A DNA stretch of 64,000 bases from Pseudomonas sp. JQ170C (GCF_035581345.1 NZ_CP141608.1:4928501-4992500); one strand, 5' to 3'. Shown: positions 1 through 8,686, numbered from the stretch's first letter. The notes: generated by a model from the sequence alone, not told the origin. Numbers and translations: made by a program.

Positions 1-1256
1 TGATGAAGTCGCTGTCGGACCTGTTCCCGCAGAACACCCCGCGCCTGACCAAGGACCTCAGCGAAGTCCAGCTCAACGGCGAAACCCGCCTGCTGACCTT
101 CGCCCCGGTCAAGGGTCTGCCGTCTGCCAACTGGTACATCGGCCTGTCAGTCGATAAAGACAAAGCCTATGCGATGCTCAGCGAGTTCCGGACTTCGGCG
201 GTGATTGCCACCCTGGTCGCCGTGGTGATCATCATCGCCCTGCTCGGCCTGCTGATCCGCGTGCTGCTGCAACCGCTGAACACCATGACCCGGGCCATGG
301 AAGACATCGCCGAAGGCGAAGGCGACCTGACCAAACGCCTGACCATCCATAACCACGACGAATTCGGCACCCTGGGTACGGCATTCAACCGCTTCGTGGA
401 ACGTATCCACGGCTCGATCCGTGAAGTGTCGTCCGCTACCGAGCAGGTCAACGAAGTCGCCCTGCGGGTGGTCAGCGCCTCCAACTCCTCGATGGTCAAC
501 TCCGACGAGCAGTCCAACCGCACCAACAGCGTGGCCGCGGCCATCAACCAGCTCGGCGCCGCCGCCCAGGAAATCGCCCATAACGCAGCGCAAGCTTCGC
601 AACAGGCAAGCTCTGCCCGTCACCTGGCCGAAGAAGGCCAGCAGGTGGTCGATCGCAGCATCGCCGCGATGAACCGTCTGTCGGATTTGATCTGCACCTC
701 CAGCTCGCACATCGAGACGCTCAACAGCAAGACCGTGAACATCGGCCAGATCCTCGAAGTGATCACCAGCATCTCCCAGCAGACCAATTTGCTCGCCCTC
801 AACGCCGCCATTGAAGCGGCGCGCGCCGGTGAAGCCGGACGCGGCTTTGCCGTGGTCGCCGATGAGGTCCGCAACCTGGCCCACCGCACCCAGGAATCGG
901 CGCAACAGGTGCAGAACATGATCGAGGAGTTGCAGGTCGGTGCGCGTGAATCGGTCGACACCATGGGCCAGAGCCAACGCCACAGCCAGGACAGCGTGGA
1001 AATCGCCAACCAGGCCGGCGAACGCCTGGGCAGCGTGACCTTGCGCATCGGTGAAATCGACGGCATGAACCAATCGGTGGCCACCGCCACCGAAGAGCAG
1101 ACCGCCGTGGTCGACTCGATCAACATGGACATCAACGAGATCAACATGCTCAACCAGGAAGGGGTCGAGAACCTGCAATCGACCCTGCGCGCCTGCGCCG
1201 ACCTGGAACAACAAGCCAGCCGCCTGAAACAGCTAGTGGGCAGCTTCCGCATCTAA
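1..1256 (+). CDS. Methyl-accepting chemotaxis protein, 3' part
   Basis: C-terminal portion of a transmembrane chemoreceptor that signals to CheA/CheW at the cell pole. The reading frame is open at the left edge, so the ATG at base 3 is probably internal. The first 60 visible residues look like the end of a periplasmic dCache sensor (motif [10 protein letters not shown]). One membrane helix follows at about residues 65-88, then a HAMP domain to about 140. The cytoplasmic signalling hairpin carries the conserved [18 protein letters not shown] tip near residue 260. There is no C-terminal CheR-tethering pentapeptide. The position corresponds to the PctB/PctA-type amino-acid receptors of P. aeruginosa, but the ligand domain lies outside the window, so specificity is unknown. 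Confidence 0.93.
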   Translation, partial: MKSLSDLFPQNTPRLTKDLSEVQLNGETRLLTFAPVKGLPSANWYIGLSVDKDKAYAMLSEFRTSAVIATLVAVVIIIALLGLLIRVLLQPLNTMTRAMEDIAEGEGDLTKRLTIHNHDEFGTLGTAFNRFVERIHGSIREVSSATEQVNEVALRVVSASNSSMVNSDEQSNRTNSVAAAINQLGAAAQEIAHNAAQASQQASSARHLAEEGQQVVDRSIAAMNRLSDLICTSSSHIETLNSKTVNIGQILEVITSISQQTNLLALNAAIEAARAGEAGRGFAVVADEVRNLAHRTQESAQQVQNMIEELQVGARESVDTMGQSQRHSQDSVEIANQAGERLGSVTLRIGEIDGMNQSVATATEEQTAVVDSINMDINEINMLNQEGVENLQSTLRACADLEQQASRLKQLVGSFRI

Positions 1257-1263
1257 GCGCCCC

Positions 1264-1287
1264 GGGCAGCGGCGCCCGCCGCTGCCC
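1264..1287 (+). terminator. Stem-loop after the chemoreceptor gene
   Basis: A ten-base-pair GC stem (GGGCAGCGGC / GCCGCTGCCC) with a GCCC loop starts 8 bases after the chemoreceptor stop. No T run follows, so it is at best a weak or Rho-assisted terminator. Confidence 0.45.
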
Positions 1288-1407
1288 CTCCCCTTAAGCC
1301 CGATCGAACAAACTATCCTTAACAGAGGTCAACCTTAGGGCGCGTCCTCAGGTGCATGCCAATGCCTGATGACACACTCTGAATGCGATCTCGGAGGGAT
1401 GCTGATC

Positions 1408-2520
1408 GTGCACATCGCTGACATCACCATGTTCTATGCCCCCGCCAGCGGCGGCGTGCGTACCTATCTTGATGCCAAACATCGCCGCCTAGGACTCACC
1501 CCCGATGTCCGCCACAGCCTGTTGATTCCGGGTGCCAGCGCCAGCCATGCCAATGGCATCTATCAGGTCCCGGCCCCGGCCCTGCCCTTCGGCAACGGTT
1601 ACCGTTTTCCGTTGCGCCTGGCCCCCTGGCGCAACGTGCTGCACGACCTGCAACCCGACCTGATCGAAGTCGGCGACCCCTACCTGACCGCCTGGGCAGC
1701 CCTGGATGCGCGGCGCCAACTCGATGTGCCAGTGATCGGGTTTTATCACTCCGATCTGCCGCTGCTGGTCAGTAACCGCATGGGCAACTGGTTCACGCCC
1801 AATGTCGAGGCCTATGTCAGCAAGCTGTATGGCAACTTCGACCGGGTCCTGGCCCCCAGCCAGGTGATGGCCAACAAACTGCGAGGCCTGGGCATCGACA
1901 ACGTGCATGTACAGCGCCTTGGCGTTGACCTCACGGCCTTTCACCCGCGTCACCGCGATAACACGGTGCGCCAAGCGTTGAACATTGCCGACAGCACTCA
2001 TCTGCTGGTGTTTGCGGGCCGCGGCTCGCGGGAGAAGAACCTGCCGGTGCTGCTCGACTGCATGAAACGCCTGGGCAAGCACTATCACCTGTTGCTGGTC
2101 GGCTCGCACATGCCCGCCATGGTGCCGGCCAATGTCACGGTCATCGACCACTTCTGCCCCGCCAATGAAGTCGCCCGACTGCTGGCCAGCGCCGACGCCC
2201 TGGTCCATGCCGGCGACCAGGAGACCTTTGGCCTGGTCATTCTCGAGGCCATGGCCAGTGCGATTCCGGTGATTGCGGTAGCGGCGGGCGCCTTCGAGGA
2301 AATCATCGACGAGCGCTTCGGCCGCTTGTGCCAACCCAATGACGGCCTGGCCATGGCCAGGGCCGTGCGCGAGGTTTTCGAGCAAGGCGCCCCGCAGCTT
2401 GGTCAACAGGGACGCCTGCATGCCGAGCAGCATTACGCCTGGGACACGGTGGTCAACGGCCTGCTGGCCCACTATCGCGCGGTGCTCGGCTATAGCCTGC
2501 CGGTACGCGCCCATGCCTGA
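1408..2520 (+). CDS. GT4-family glycosyltransferase
   Basis: Predicted cytosolic retaining glycosyltransferase of about 370 residues with a GT-B fold. The N-terminal half has the glycine-rich acceptor-side loop (MFYAPASGGVRTY). The C-terminal half has the donor-binding part with FAGRGSREKNLP and the EX7E motif ETFGLVILEA. I prefer the GTG at 1408, because GGAGGG lies 9 bases upstream; ATGs at 1369 and 1399 are in frame but poorly spaced. Its stop overlaps the start of the next gene, so it is translationally coupled to a DUF2334 protein and then to a flippase-like membrane protein. The donor and acceptor are unknown; the partners suggest an envelope glycan or glycolipid. Confidence 0.85.
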   Translation: MHIADITMFYAPASGGVRTYLDAKHRRLGLTPDVRHSLLIPGASASHANGIYQVPAPALPFGNGYRFPLRLAPWRNVLHDLQPDLIEVGDPYLTAWAALDARRQLDVPVIGFYHSDLPLLVSNRMGNWFTPNVEAYVSKLYGNFDRVLAPSQVMANKLRGLGIDNVHVQRLGVDLTAFHPRHRDNTVRQALNIADSTHLLVFAGRGSREKNLPVLLDCMKRLGKHYHLLLVGSHMPAMVPANVTVIDHFCPANEVARLLASADALVHAGDQETFGLVILEAMASAIPVIAVAAGAFEEIIDERFGRLCQPNDGLAMARAVREVFEQGAPQLGQQGRLHAEQHYAWDTVVNGLLAHYRAVLGYSLPVRAHA

Positions 2521-3286
2521 GCACACTGGCAGCCAAACGGTCGGACGCAGCCTGCTGCTGGTGCTGCACGACGTGGCCCCCCATACCTGGCCCGACTACC
2601 AGCCGTTCGTCGAAGCGGTGGATGCCCTGGGCAACATCCCCCTGACCTGGCTGGTGGTACCGGACTTTCACAAGCGCGACCCACTGGCCCGGGCCACTGA
2701 ATTTCGCCGGCTGCTGGACCGGCGCCTCCTGCGCGGTGACGAACTGGTCCTGCATGGCTATTTCCACCTCGATGACAGCCCTCCCCCACGCTCGCCAGGC
2801 AACTGGTTCATGCGCCGCATCTATACCCACGAAGGCGAGTTCTACAGCCTCGACCGGGCGACGGCCCTGGAGCGCGTGCAGGCCGGCATGGCGCTGTTCG
2901 AGCGTTTCGACTGGCCATTGGCCGGCTTCGTCGCCCCGGCCTGGCTGATGAGCGAAGGCACCCGCCAGGCCCTGGCCAGCGTGCCTTTGCAATACACCAG
3001 CGACCCGCGCCACCTCTATCGTTTGCCAAATTTTTCCGCGGTTGCTGCCCCCGGTCTTGTATGGAGCGCACGCAGCGCCTGGCGCCGGGGTCTGTCACGG
3101 ATGGCCTGCGACCTTCAAGTCGCCCGCCTTGAACAGGCGCCGGTCATTCGCCTGGGCCTGCACCCGGTCGATATGCGCCACGGCACGTCCCGGCAGTACT
3201 GGATGCGCACCTTGCAGCGCCTGTTGCGCCAGGGCCGCACGCCCCTGACCAAATCCGCCTGGCTGGCCGGCGGGCCTGCACCGTGA
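2513..3286 (+). CDS. DUF2334 polysaccharide deacetylase-like protein
   Basis: About 257 residues, related to the NodB-type polysaccharide deacetylase superfamily (DUF2334). The visible motifs fit a divalent-metal site: an early Asp in LLVLHDVAP, HGYFH near residue 83, and a late histidine in LGLHPVDMRH. No signal peptide is evident, so it is probably cytosolic. The ATG at 2513 overlaps the preceding glycosyltransferase stop (ATG 2513-2515, TGA 2518-2520), which supports this start over the ATG at 2339 inside the upstream gene. It likely removes an acyl group from a sugar handled by the neighbouring glycosyltransferase, but this is inferred from context. Confidence 0.85.
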   Translation: MPEHTGSQTVGRSLLLVLHDVAPHTWPDYQPFVEAVDALGNIPLTWLVVPDFHKRDPLARATEFRRLLDRRLLRGDELVLHGYFHLDDSPPPRSPGNWFMRRIYTHEGEFYSLDRATALERVQAGMALFERFDWPLAGFVAPAWLMSEGTRQALASVPLQYTSDPRHLYRLPNFSAVAAPGLVWSARSAWRRGLSRMACDLQVARLEQAPVIRLGLHPVDMRHGTSRQYWMRTLQRLLRQGRTPLTKSAWLAGGPAP

Positions 3287-4296
3287 AGCGCCTGGCCTGG
3301 TTGCTCTTCGCCCTCATGCTGGCCCTGTTGGTGCCAGCCTTGCTCGGCGGCAGCGATCTGGTGGCCCGCCTGCGTGCCTTTGCTCCCGGGTTGATGCTGG
3401 GCTTGCTGGGCATGATCCTGCTGTGCTGGATCATCAATGCCATCCGCCTGCGCCTGTTGCTCGGCATCCAGGGGGCCAACCTGGGCCGCTTCCGGAGCTT
3501 GGGGGTGATCATGGCCACCGAGTTCGCCATCTGCACCACCCCCGGGGGTAGCGGCGGGCCGCTGGCCTTGATCGCCCTGCTGGCCCGGGATCGCATCAGC
3601 CCTGCGCGCAGCGGCGCGGTGTTCGCCGCCGACCAGATCAACGACTTGCTGTTCTTTCTCTGCGCCATGCTCGGGATCGCCGGTTACGCCGTGTTCCACA
3701 GCCTGGGCCGCAGCCTCGAAGGCATGCTGGCGGGCAGCGCCCTGTTGATGGGTGGGGTGCTCGTGGTCGTGGGGCTATTGGTGGGCTGTCGAAGAGCGCT
3801 GCTACGGCTCAATGGCCGGCTGCTGCGCCGGTTGAAGGTGTCGGCCGCTCGGCGCCGTCGCTGGACGCGCAAAGTGTTGCACTTCTTCCGCGCCCTGGCC
3901 GACACCTGGCGTTTGCCCAAACGCACACTCGCCCTGGTGTTCGCCCTGACCTGCGTGCATTGGGGGTTGCGCTACAGCGTGCTGTACCTGGCCCTACGCG
4001 GGCTGGGCGTGGATGTGCAATGGGTACTGAGTTTTCTGGTGCAGATGCTCTCGCTCAGCGCCGGGCAGTTCAGCCTGCTGCCAGGCGGTGCCGGGGCCGC
4101 CGAACTGACATCGGCGACCCTGCTGACGCCCCTGGTGGGCAAATCAACTGCGGCGGCGGCGATTCTGATCTGGCGTGCGGTGACCTATTACTTCTACTTG
4201 ATCGCCGGGGGCCCGGTGTTTCTCTGCCTGCTGGGGCGTCCACTGCTGGAACGCCTGCGCTTCAATCAGGCTCGGGTTCGTCGCGAGAAGGTTTGA
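3283..4296 (+). CDS. Flippase-like integral membrane protein (UPF0104/YbhN family)
   Basis: About 337 residues with around eight hydrophobic segments, typical of the lysylphosphatidylglycerol-synthase transmembrane-region family (YbhN/AglD). The family motif region TPGGSGGPLALIALL is near residue 86, and a second glycine-rich stretch (LLPGGAGAAEL) is near 266. Family members are implicated in lipid or lipid-linked glycan translocation. The GTG start at 3283 overlaps the upstream stop as GTGA, completing a three-gene coupled operon. The 3' end overlaps the convergent small gene at 4262-4435 by 35 bases. The substrate is not deducible. Confidence 0.85.
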   Translation: MKRLAWLLFALMLALLVPALLGGSDLVARLRAFAPGLMLGLLGMILLCWIINAIRLRLLLGIQGANLGRFRSLGVIMATEFAICTTPGGSGGPLALIALLARDRISPARSGAVFAADQINDLLFFLCAMLGIAGYAVFHSLGRSLEGMLAGSALLMGGVLVVVGLLVGCRRALLRLNGRLLRRLKVSAARRRRWTRKVLHFFRALADTWRLPKRTLALVFALTCVHWGLRYSVLYLALRGLGVDVQWVLSFLVQMLSLSAGQFSLLPGGAGAAELTSATLLTPLVGKSTAAAAILIWRAVTYYFYLIAGGPVFLCLLGRPLLERLRFNQARVRREKV

Positions 4297-4435
4297 GCTG
4301 CTTCCAAAGTTCGGCGGCACCGGGAAAGTCGGTGCCATCCTCACTGCTGAGCGCATCCGGGTCGTAGCGACTGAGGCAGCCCTCGCCGAGGGTCGGCGGG
4401 GCCTTGGAGGTTGCCTTGTCGAGGGGATCGGACAT
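4262..4435 (-). CDS. Small conserved-looking protein, 57 residues
   Basis: Short frame found by reading the gap between the flippase-like gene and purU. Translation begins MSDPLDKATSKAPPTLGEG and ends KPSRDEPEPD. It is hydrophilic and acidic at the C-terminus, with no signal peptide or membrane segment. GGGAGG is 7-8 bases before the ATG, a strong ribosome-binding site. It lies 23 bases downstream of purU on the same strand, so it may be cotranscribed with it. Its 3' end overlaps the opposite-strand flippase-like gene by 35 bases. No domain is recognised. Confidence 0.7.
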   Translation of the reverse strand: MSDPLDKATSKAPPTLGEGCLSRYDPDALSSEDGTDFPGAAELWKQLKPSRDEPEPD

Positions 4436-4458
4436 GCTGCAACCTCCCGAGGGGACGC

Positions 4459-5310
4459 TTAGTTGAAGACCACCGTCTTGTTGCCGTGAACCAGCACGCG
4501 GTCCTCCAGGTGGTAGCGCAGGCCACGGGCCAGGACCATCTTCTCGACGTCACGGCCGAAACGCACCATGTCTTCGATGCTGTCGCTGTGGCTCACACGC
4601 ACCACGTCCTGCTCGATGATCGGGCCGGCATCCAGCTCTTCGGTCACGTAGTGGCAGGTGGCGCCAATCAGCTTCACGCCACGCAGCGATGCCTGGTGGT
4701 ACGGCTTGGCACCCACGAACGACGGCAGGAAGCTGTGATGAATGTTGATCACCTGCTGCGCATACTCCTGGCACAGCTGTGGCGGCAGGATTTGCATGTA
4801 GCGGGCCAGCACCACCACATCGGCGCCGTGTTCCTTGACCAGGCGCGAGACTTCGGCGAATGCCGGCTGCTTGTCCTGCGGATCGACCGGAACGTGGAAG
4901 AACGGAATACCGTGCCACTCGACCATGCTGCGCAGGTCGTTGTGGTTGGAGATAACGCAAGGGATATCGCAGTCCAGTTCTTTGGCGTGCCAGCGGTGCA
5001 GCAGGTCGGCCAGGCAGTGGGACTCACGGCTGGCCATCAGCACCACGCGCTTTTTCTGGTCGGTGTCGGTAATACGCCAGACCATGGAGAACTCTTCGGC
5101 AATCGGCGCAAACGCCTCGCGAAATGCCTCGATACCAAATGGCAGGGTTTGTGCGCGGATTTCGTGGCGCATGAAGAACCAACCGCTCTGCTCATCGGAG
5201 TGATGGCTCGCTTCGTTGATCCAGCCGTTATAGGACGCCAGAAAATTACTGACTTTGGCGACGATGCCAACGCGGTCGGGGCAAGCAATCACCAGCCGGT
5301 AGGTGCGCAT
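4459..5310 (-). CDS. purU: Formyltetrahydrofolate deformylase
   Basis: PurU hydrolyses 10-formyl-tetrahydrofolate to formate and tetrahydrofolate, balancing one-carbon pools and feeding formate to PurT. The 283 residues have an N-terminal ACT domain (MRTYRLVIACPDRVGIVAKV) and a formyltransferase-fold catalytic domain with NIHHSFLPSF and the late ELDAGPIIEQDV motif holding the catalytic Asp. The ATG at 5310 has GGAG 8 bases upstream; an in-frame extension to 5343 is not needed. Length is normal. It lies next to mvaT, as in P. aeruginosa (purU1). Confidence 0.95.
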   Translation of the reverse strand: MRTYRLVIACPDRVGIVAKVSNFLASYNGWINEASHHSDEQSGWFFMRHEIRAQTLPFGIEAFREAFAPIAEEFSMVWRITDTDQKKRVVLMASRESHCLADLLHRWHAKELDCDIPCVISNHNDLRSMVEWHGIPFFHVPVDPQDKQPAFAEVSRLVKEHGADVVVLARYMQILPPQLCQEYAQQVINIHHSFLPSFVGAKPYHQASLRGVKLIGATCHYVTEELDAGPIIEQDVVRVSHSDSIEDMVRFGRDVEKMVLARGLRYHLEDRVLVHGNKTVVFN

Positions 5311-5534
5311 GAATGAGACTCCAGATACTTCGCAAAGGCGCACATTCTAGCGAGTGCCCGGAAAAACTGCAGTAGGCAATGCACACGTCCCGTCGCCCGC
5401 CTCGCCAGCAGCGCATCGGGCCCGAGCCCCCGTTACATGCCGCATGGCGCCAAAGTTAGGCATTATCCGAATGTCTTAGTTTGTAAATTTTTCTTAATGA
5501 AATCTATCGCATCGATTTAACGCGGCACCGGATA
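5311..5534. other. Intergenic region between purU and mvaT, no gene
   Basis: The half nearest purU is GC-rich and presumably holds its leader. From about 5455 the sequence turns strongly AT-rich (runs such as TTTGTAAATTTTTCTTAATG), which is the kind of tract H-NS-like MvaT proteins bind. I find no open frame with a ribosome-binding site. Confidence 0.5.
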
Positions 5535-5579
5535 ACTGCCAAGTTTAATGTTTACTTGGCAGTACGCTCTGACTATTAT
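5535..5579 (+). promoter_or_regulatory. mvaT promoter with overlapping palindrome
   Basis: A sigma-70 type promoter, -35 TTTACT (5551-5556) and -10 TATTAT (5574-5579), has a 17-base spacer and lies about 45 bases before the mvaT ATG. A perfect 10-bp inverted repeat, ACTGCCAAGT at 5535-5544 and ACTTGGCAGT at 5554-5563, covers the -35 box. This placement is typical of a repressor operator. The binding protein is unknown. Confidence 0.65.
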
Positions 5580-5623
5580 TGCCCCACTGTCTACCAGATA
5601 CCTCAATTCCCAAGGAACGCCAC

Positions 5624-6001
5624 ATGTCCCTGATCAACGAATATCGCGCCACCGAAGAAGCCATCAAAGAACTGCAGGCCCGTTTGCAGAACCTGTCGCA
5701 AGACGACAAGCTGAAAACCGAGCTGGAATTTGAAGGCAAACTGCGCGCGCTGATGGGCGAATATTCGAAGTCGCTGCGTGACATCATTGCCCTCCTGGAC
5801 CCGGAAGCCAAACTGAACAAAGCCCCACGTGGCGCAGTTAAAACCACCGGCACCAAGCGCGCGCGCAAGGTCAAGCAATACAAGAACCCGCACAACGGCG
5901 AAGTCATCGAAACCAAAGGTGGCAACCACAAAACCCTGAAAGAGTGGAAAGCCAAGTGGGGTGGTGATGAGGTTGAAAGCTGGGCAACCCTGCTGGGCTA
6001 A
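5624..6001 (+). CDS. mvaT: H-NS-like global regulator MvaT
   Basis: Nucleoid-associated xenogeneic silencer of the MvaT family (TurA in P. putida), 125 residues. The N-terminal half is a charged coiled coil for oligomerisation (MSLINEYRATEEAIKELQ). The C-terminal DNA-binding domain has the RKVKQYKNPHTG-type motif, here RKVKQYKNPHNGE, and ends KWGGDEVESWATLLG. The ATG at 5624 matches the family start; an upstream ATG at 5579 falls in the promoter's -10 box and is rejected. It is monocistronic, closed by a strong terminator. MvaT proteins repress AT-rich horizontally acquired genes and affect biofilm and virulence traits. Confidence 0.97.
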   Translation: MSLINEYRATEEAIKELQARLQNLSQDDKLKTELEFEGKLRALMGEYSKSLRDIIALLDPEAKLNKAPRGAVKTTGTKRARKVKQYKNPHNGEVIETKGGNHKTLKEWKAKWGGDEVESWATLLG

Positions 6002-6034
6002 TTGCCCGACTGCGTGACCAAATGTTACGCCAAT

Positions 6035-6067
6035 AAAAAACGCCAGCATGCTGGCGTTTTTTTATTT
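6035..6067. terminator. Bidirectional terminator between mvaT and sbcB
   Basis: The stem CGCCAGCATGCTGGCG is flanked by AAAAAA on the left and TTTTTTT on the right, so it can end both the mvaT transcript and the convergent sbcB transcript. Confidence 0.9.
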
Positions 6068-6096
6068 CTGTCTGTCGCTGCCCCCTTCAACGTCGC

Positions 6097-7527
6097 TTAA
6101 ATTCCGAACTGCAACTTCAAGGCCTGGGCATGTGCGCGCCAGTGGCCGAGCAATTCGCGTTGCGCGGCATCGGCCTGTTCCCAGCAGCTCTGCAGGGCCT
6201 GCTCGAAATCCCCCAAGGTGTTGGGCGCCCCCATGTGCGGGTCAGTCAGCCGCTGTGTGCAGAACAATTGCCAGCGCTGACGCTCCTGTTCATTCAAGGT
6301 GTCGATAAAATTGCGCGCGCGGTAACGAAACAGTAATTCGGGCAAACGTTCATCATCAAACATCCAGTGCCCCTGGCCTAATTGATGCGGATCAACCGAC
6401 CGGACTTGCTCGCACAAACGCCGATCTCGATCACCAATAAAACCGTCATACAACTGCTGTTCCGGATCTTCACAAGGCGCAAACTCCTCCTCGCTGTAGA
6501 TAGTCTGCAGTTTTTCCTGCCAGTTCTGCTGTGCCGCGATCAGGCTGGATGCCCGCACGTCAAACAAGGACATATCCAGCCCAAGACGTTGCTGATCTTG
6601 TGCTCGCAATACATTCAACGGCGCCACCACCGGACAGCGATTGATATGCACCAACTTCAAGGGGACCGGTAATTGTCCTTCAGGCATTTCTTCACGCCGG
6701 GTGTATAAGCGCTGGCGTAATGCATCGCCCTCCTCCTGCAACAAGGGTTGCGGATCCATTTGCAGATCACAGACGATCAGGGCATTACGGTTGCGCGGAT
6801 GCCAGGCCAGCGGCAAGACCACACCCAGATAATTGCGCGCCGCAGAGAAACGTCCGGAAATATGTACCATCGGTTGTAGCAAGCGAACCTGATCCAGGAC
6901 TTTCTGTTTACTGCGTAATTGAAACAACCAGTCATAGAGTTTCGGCTGTTTCTGCCGAATCAATTTCGCCAGCGCAATGGTTGCTCTTACATCGCTGAGG
7001 GCCTCATGGGCCTGACCATGGTCGATACCGTTGGCGGCGGTCAGCAGTTCCAGGCGCAAGCTGGTGCGCCCCTCCTGCTGGGGCCAGACAATGCCATCCG
7101 GGCGCAGCGCATAGGCGGTGCGCACCACATCGATCAGGTCCCAGCGGCTGTTGCCGCCCTGCCACTCGCGGGCATAGGGGTCGAAGAAGTTGCGGTACAG
7201 GCTGTAACGGGTGACCTCGTCATCGAAGCGCAAACTGTTGTAACCCGCCCCACAGGTGCCCGGACGTGCCAGTTCGGCATGGACCCGGGTCATGAACTCG
7301 GCTTCGCCCAAGCCCTGGCTTGCCAGCTGCGCCGGGGTGATGCCCGTGACCAGGCAGGCCGCCGGGTGCGGCAGGATGTCGTCGCTGGGTTGGCAATAGA
7401 GGTTGATCGGCGCTTCGATCTCATTGAGATCGAGGTCAGTGCGCACACCGGCCACCTGCAAGGGGCGATCACAACGCGGGTTGATGCCAGTCGTTTCGTA
7501 GTCGTGCCAGAAGATGCTGGAGCTCAC
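6097..7527 (-). CDS. sbcB: Exodeoxyribonuclease I
   Basis: 3'-5' single-strand DNA exonuclease used in recombination and mismatch repair, 476 residues. It shows the DEDD-family first motif FWHDYETTG near the N-terminus (catalytic Asp and Glu) and the later HEALSDVRATIALA with its Asp. The ExoI-specific middle and C-terminal regions follow. I take the GTG at 7527 as start: AGGAA is about 6 bases upstream and homologues begin at SSIFW. The ATG at 7569 would add 14 atypical residues. It is convergent with mvaT. Confidence 0.95.
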   Translation of the reverse strand: MSSSIFWHDYETTGINPRCDRPLQVAGVRTDLDLNEIEAPINLYCQPSDDILPHPAACLVTGITPAQLASQGLGEAEFMTRVHAELARPGTCGAGYNSLRFDDEVTRYSLYRNFFDPYAREWQGGNSRWDLIDVVRTAYALRPDGIVWPQQEGRTSLRLELLTAANGIDHGQAHEALSDVRATIALAKLIRQKQPKLYDWLFQLRSKQKVLDQVRLLQPMVHISGRFSAARNYLGVVLPLAWHPRNRNALIVCDLQMDPQPLLQEEGDALRQRLYTRREEMPEGQLPVPLKLVHINRCPVVAPLNVLRAQDQQRLGLDMSLFDVRASSLIAAQQNWQEKLQTIYSEEEFAPCEDPEQQLYDGFIGDRDRRLCEQVRSVDPHQLGQGHWMFDDERLPELLFRYRARNFIDTLNEQERQRWQLFCTQRLTDPHMGAPNTLGDFEQALQSCWEQADAAQRELLGHWRAHAQALKLQFGI

Positions 7528-7588
7528 GGGGCGTTCCTGAACAGAAGATCGTCCAGAGTCTAGGGCCACTGGCCCGTCACGGCCAGTC

Positions 7589-7948
7589 TCAGGCCGAGGC
7601 GTTCAACGGCTGGAAGCTGAAGTAACGGTGCAAGGCTTTGACCAACTGCGCGTATTCACGTGGGGCCTGCAACAGCATGAACCCGGAATCGTAGTGACCC
7701 GGCGTCTGCTCTTCATGGCACCACAGGCAACTGGCGGTGAGGTTGATCAGGTGCAGTTCACCATCGCGGCCCGGCACTTTGAGTTGCAACTCAAAATCCG
7801 GGCCGATCAGCATCGGCAGCTGGCTGATCAGCATAAGGCCGTCTTCGGACACGTTCCCCAGGTAGCCGATGGGCTGGTCGGTAAAGCGGTTGAAGACCTT
7901 GAGGTAGTAAGGGAGCTGATGACGCTCGATGTGGCGCTCGTGAAGCAT
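7589..7948 (-). CDS. Stand-alone PilZ-domain protein
   Basis: 119-residue cytosolic protein consisting of a single PilZ domain, a cyclic-di-GMP receptor fold. Both ligand motifs are visible: RHIER (RxxxR) at residues 5-9 and NVSEDG (N/DxSxxG) about 25 residues later. A ribosome-binding site is not obvious before the ATG at 7948. The effector partner is unknown. The window also encodes the c-di-GMP phosphodiesterase BifA, but no link is implied beyond the shared second messenger. Confidence 0.88.
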   Translation of the reverse strand: MLHERHIERHQLPYYLKVFNRFTDQPIGYLGNVSEDGLMLISQLPMLIGPDFELQLKVPGRDGELHLINLTASCLWCHEEQTPGHYDSGFMLLQAPREYAQLVKALHRYFSFQPLNASA

Positions 7949-8074
7949 GGTCGGAATCGCTGTCGAAGACCCTTATAGCAGGGTCGCGCTAGTGCGGCTG
8001 TAACGCGGATACGTCACTCTCAAGCTTAGTCCAATCCCACCCCAGCGTCACAGCCACGTCGGCACACTTTAGTG

Positions 8075-8461
8075 TTAACGCCAAGGCGTAGTAGTGGTGG
8101 GACGGGCAATGGCCGTCTCGCCGCTACGGAAGTGGCCCAACTGCTCCAGGGTCTGCAAACGGGCCCGGGCACGGTAGGCGTATTCGTTCTGCGGATAGCG
8201 CTGGATGAGGTACAGGTAGGTCTGCGCCGCATCGACATACAGCTTCTGCCGCTCCAGGCACTGGCCGCGCAGCATCGACACTTCCGGATGGATGAACGGC
8301 CGGGCGCGGCTGGTACGGTCGACCTGGGACAACTCGAGCATCACCTTCTCGCAATCGCCGCGATCATAGGCGCGGTAGGCGTTGTTCAGATGATGGTCCA
8401 TCGACCAGCGGGTGCAGCCGACGACACTGGTGGCCAGGGCTAGAACGATCAAGGCTCGCAT
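8075..8461 (-). CDS. Small TPR-like lipoprotein
   Basis: 128 residues with a lipoprotein signal (MRALIVLALATSVVGC; lipid-modified Cys at 16). The helical remainder resembles tetratricopeptide-type repeats: pairs of YRAYDRGDCEKVMLELSQV-like and YVDAAQTYLYLIQRYPQNEY helices, the second like the YbgF/BamD type. The ATG at 8461 is preceded by GGAG at 9 bases; a longer frame to 8569 reads through a REP element and is rejected. Likely anchored to an envelope membrane as a scaffold or assembly factor; role unknown. Confidence 0.8.
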   Translation of the reverse strand: MRALIVLALATSVVGCTRWSMDHHLNNAYRAYDRGDCEKVMLELSQVDRTSRARPFIHPEVSMLRGQCLERQKLYVDAAQTYLYLIQRYPQNEYAYRARARLQTLEQLGHFRSGETAIARPTTTTPWR

Positions 8462-8510
8462 GGGGGAATCTCCTTCAATGAACAGTGTATCGGCGCGCCG
8501 GTGAAATTCT

Positions 8511-8581
8511 GTAGGCGCGGGCTTGCCCCGCGATAGCGGTGTGTCAGGTAGATCGCCATCGCGGGGCAAGCCCGCGCCTAC
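8511..8581. repeat. REP pair (BIME)
   Basis: Two inverted copies of the Pseudomonas REP core (GCGGGCTTGCCCCGCGAT and its complement) face each other across a short spacer, between the lipoprotein gene and pykA. Confidence 0.92.
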
Positions 8582-8686
8582 CGTTCAAACGCCCCCCTGC
8601 CCCGCCGGCAGGTAGTGCAAAGGAACAATGACTACAGCGAAATTCCAGAGTAGCCTTTCGCTGCGCTTCACTATAGGAGTCTGTGC

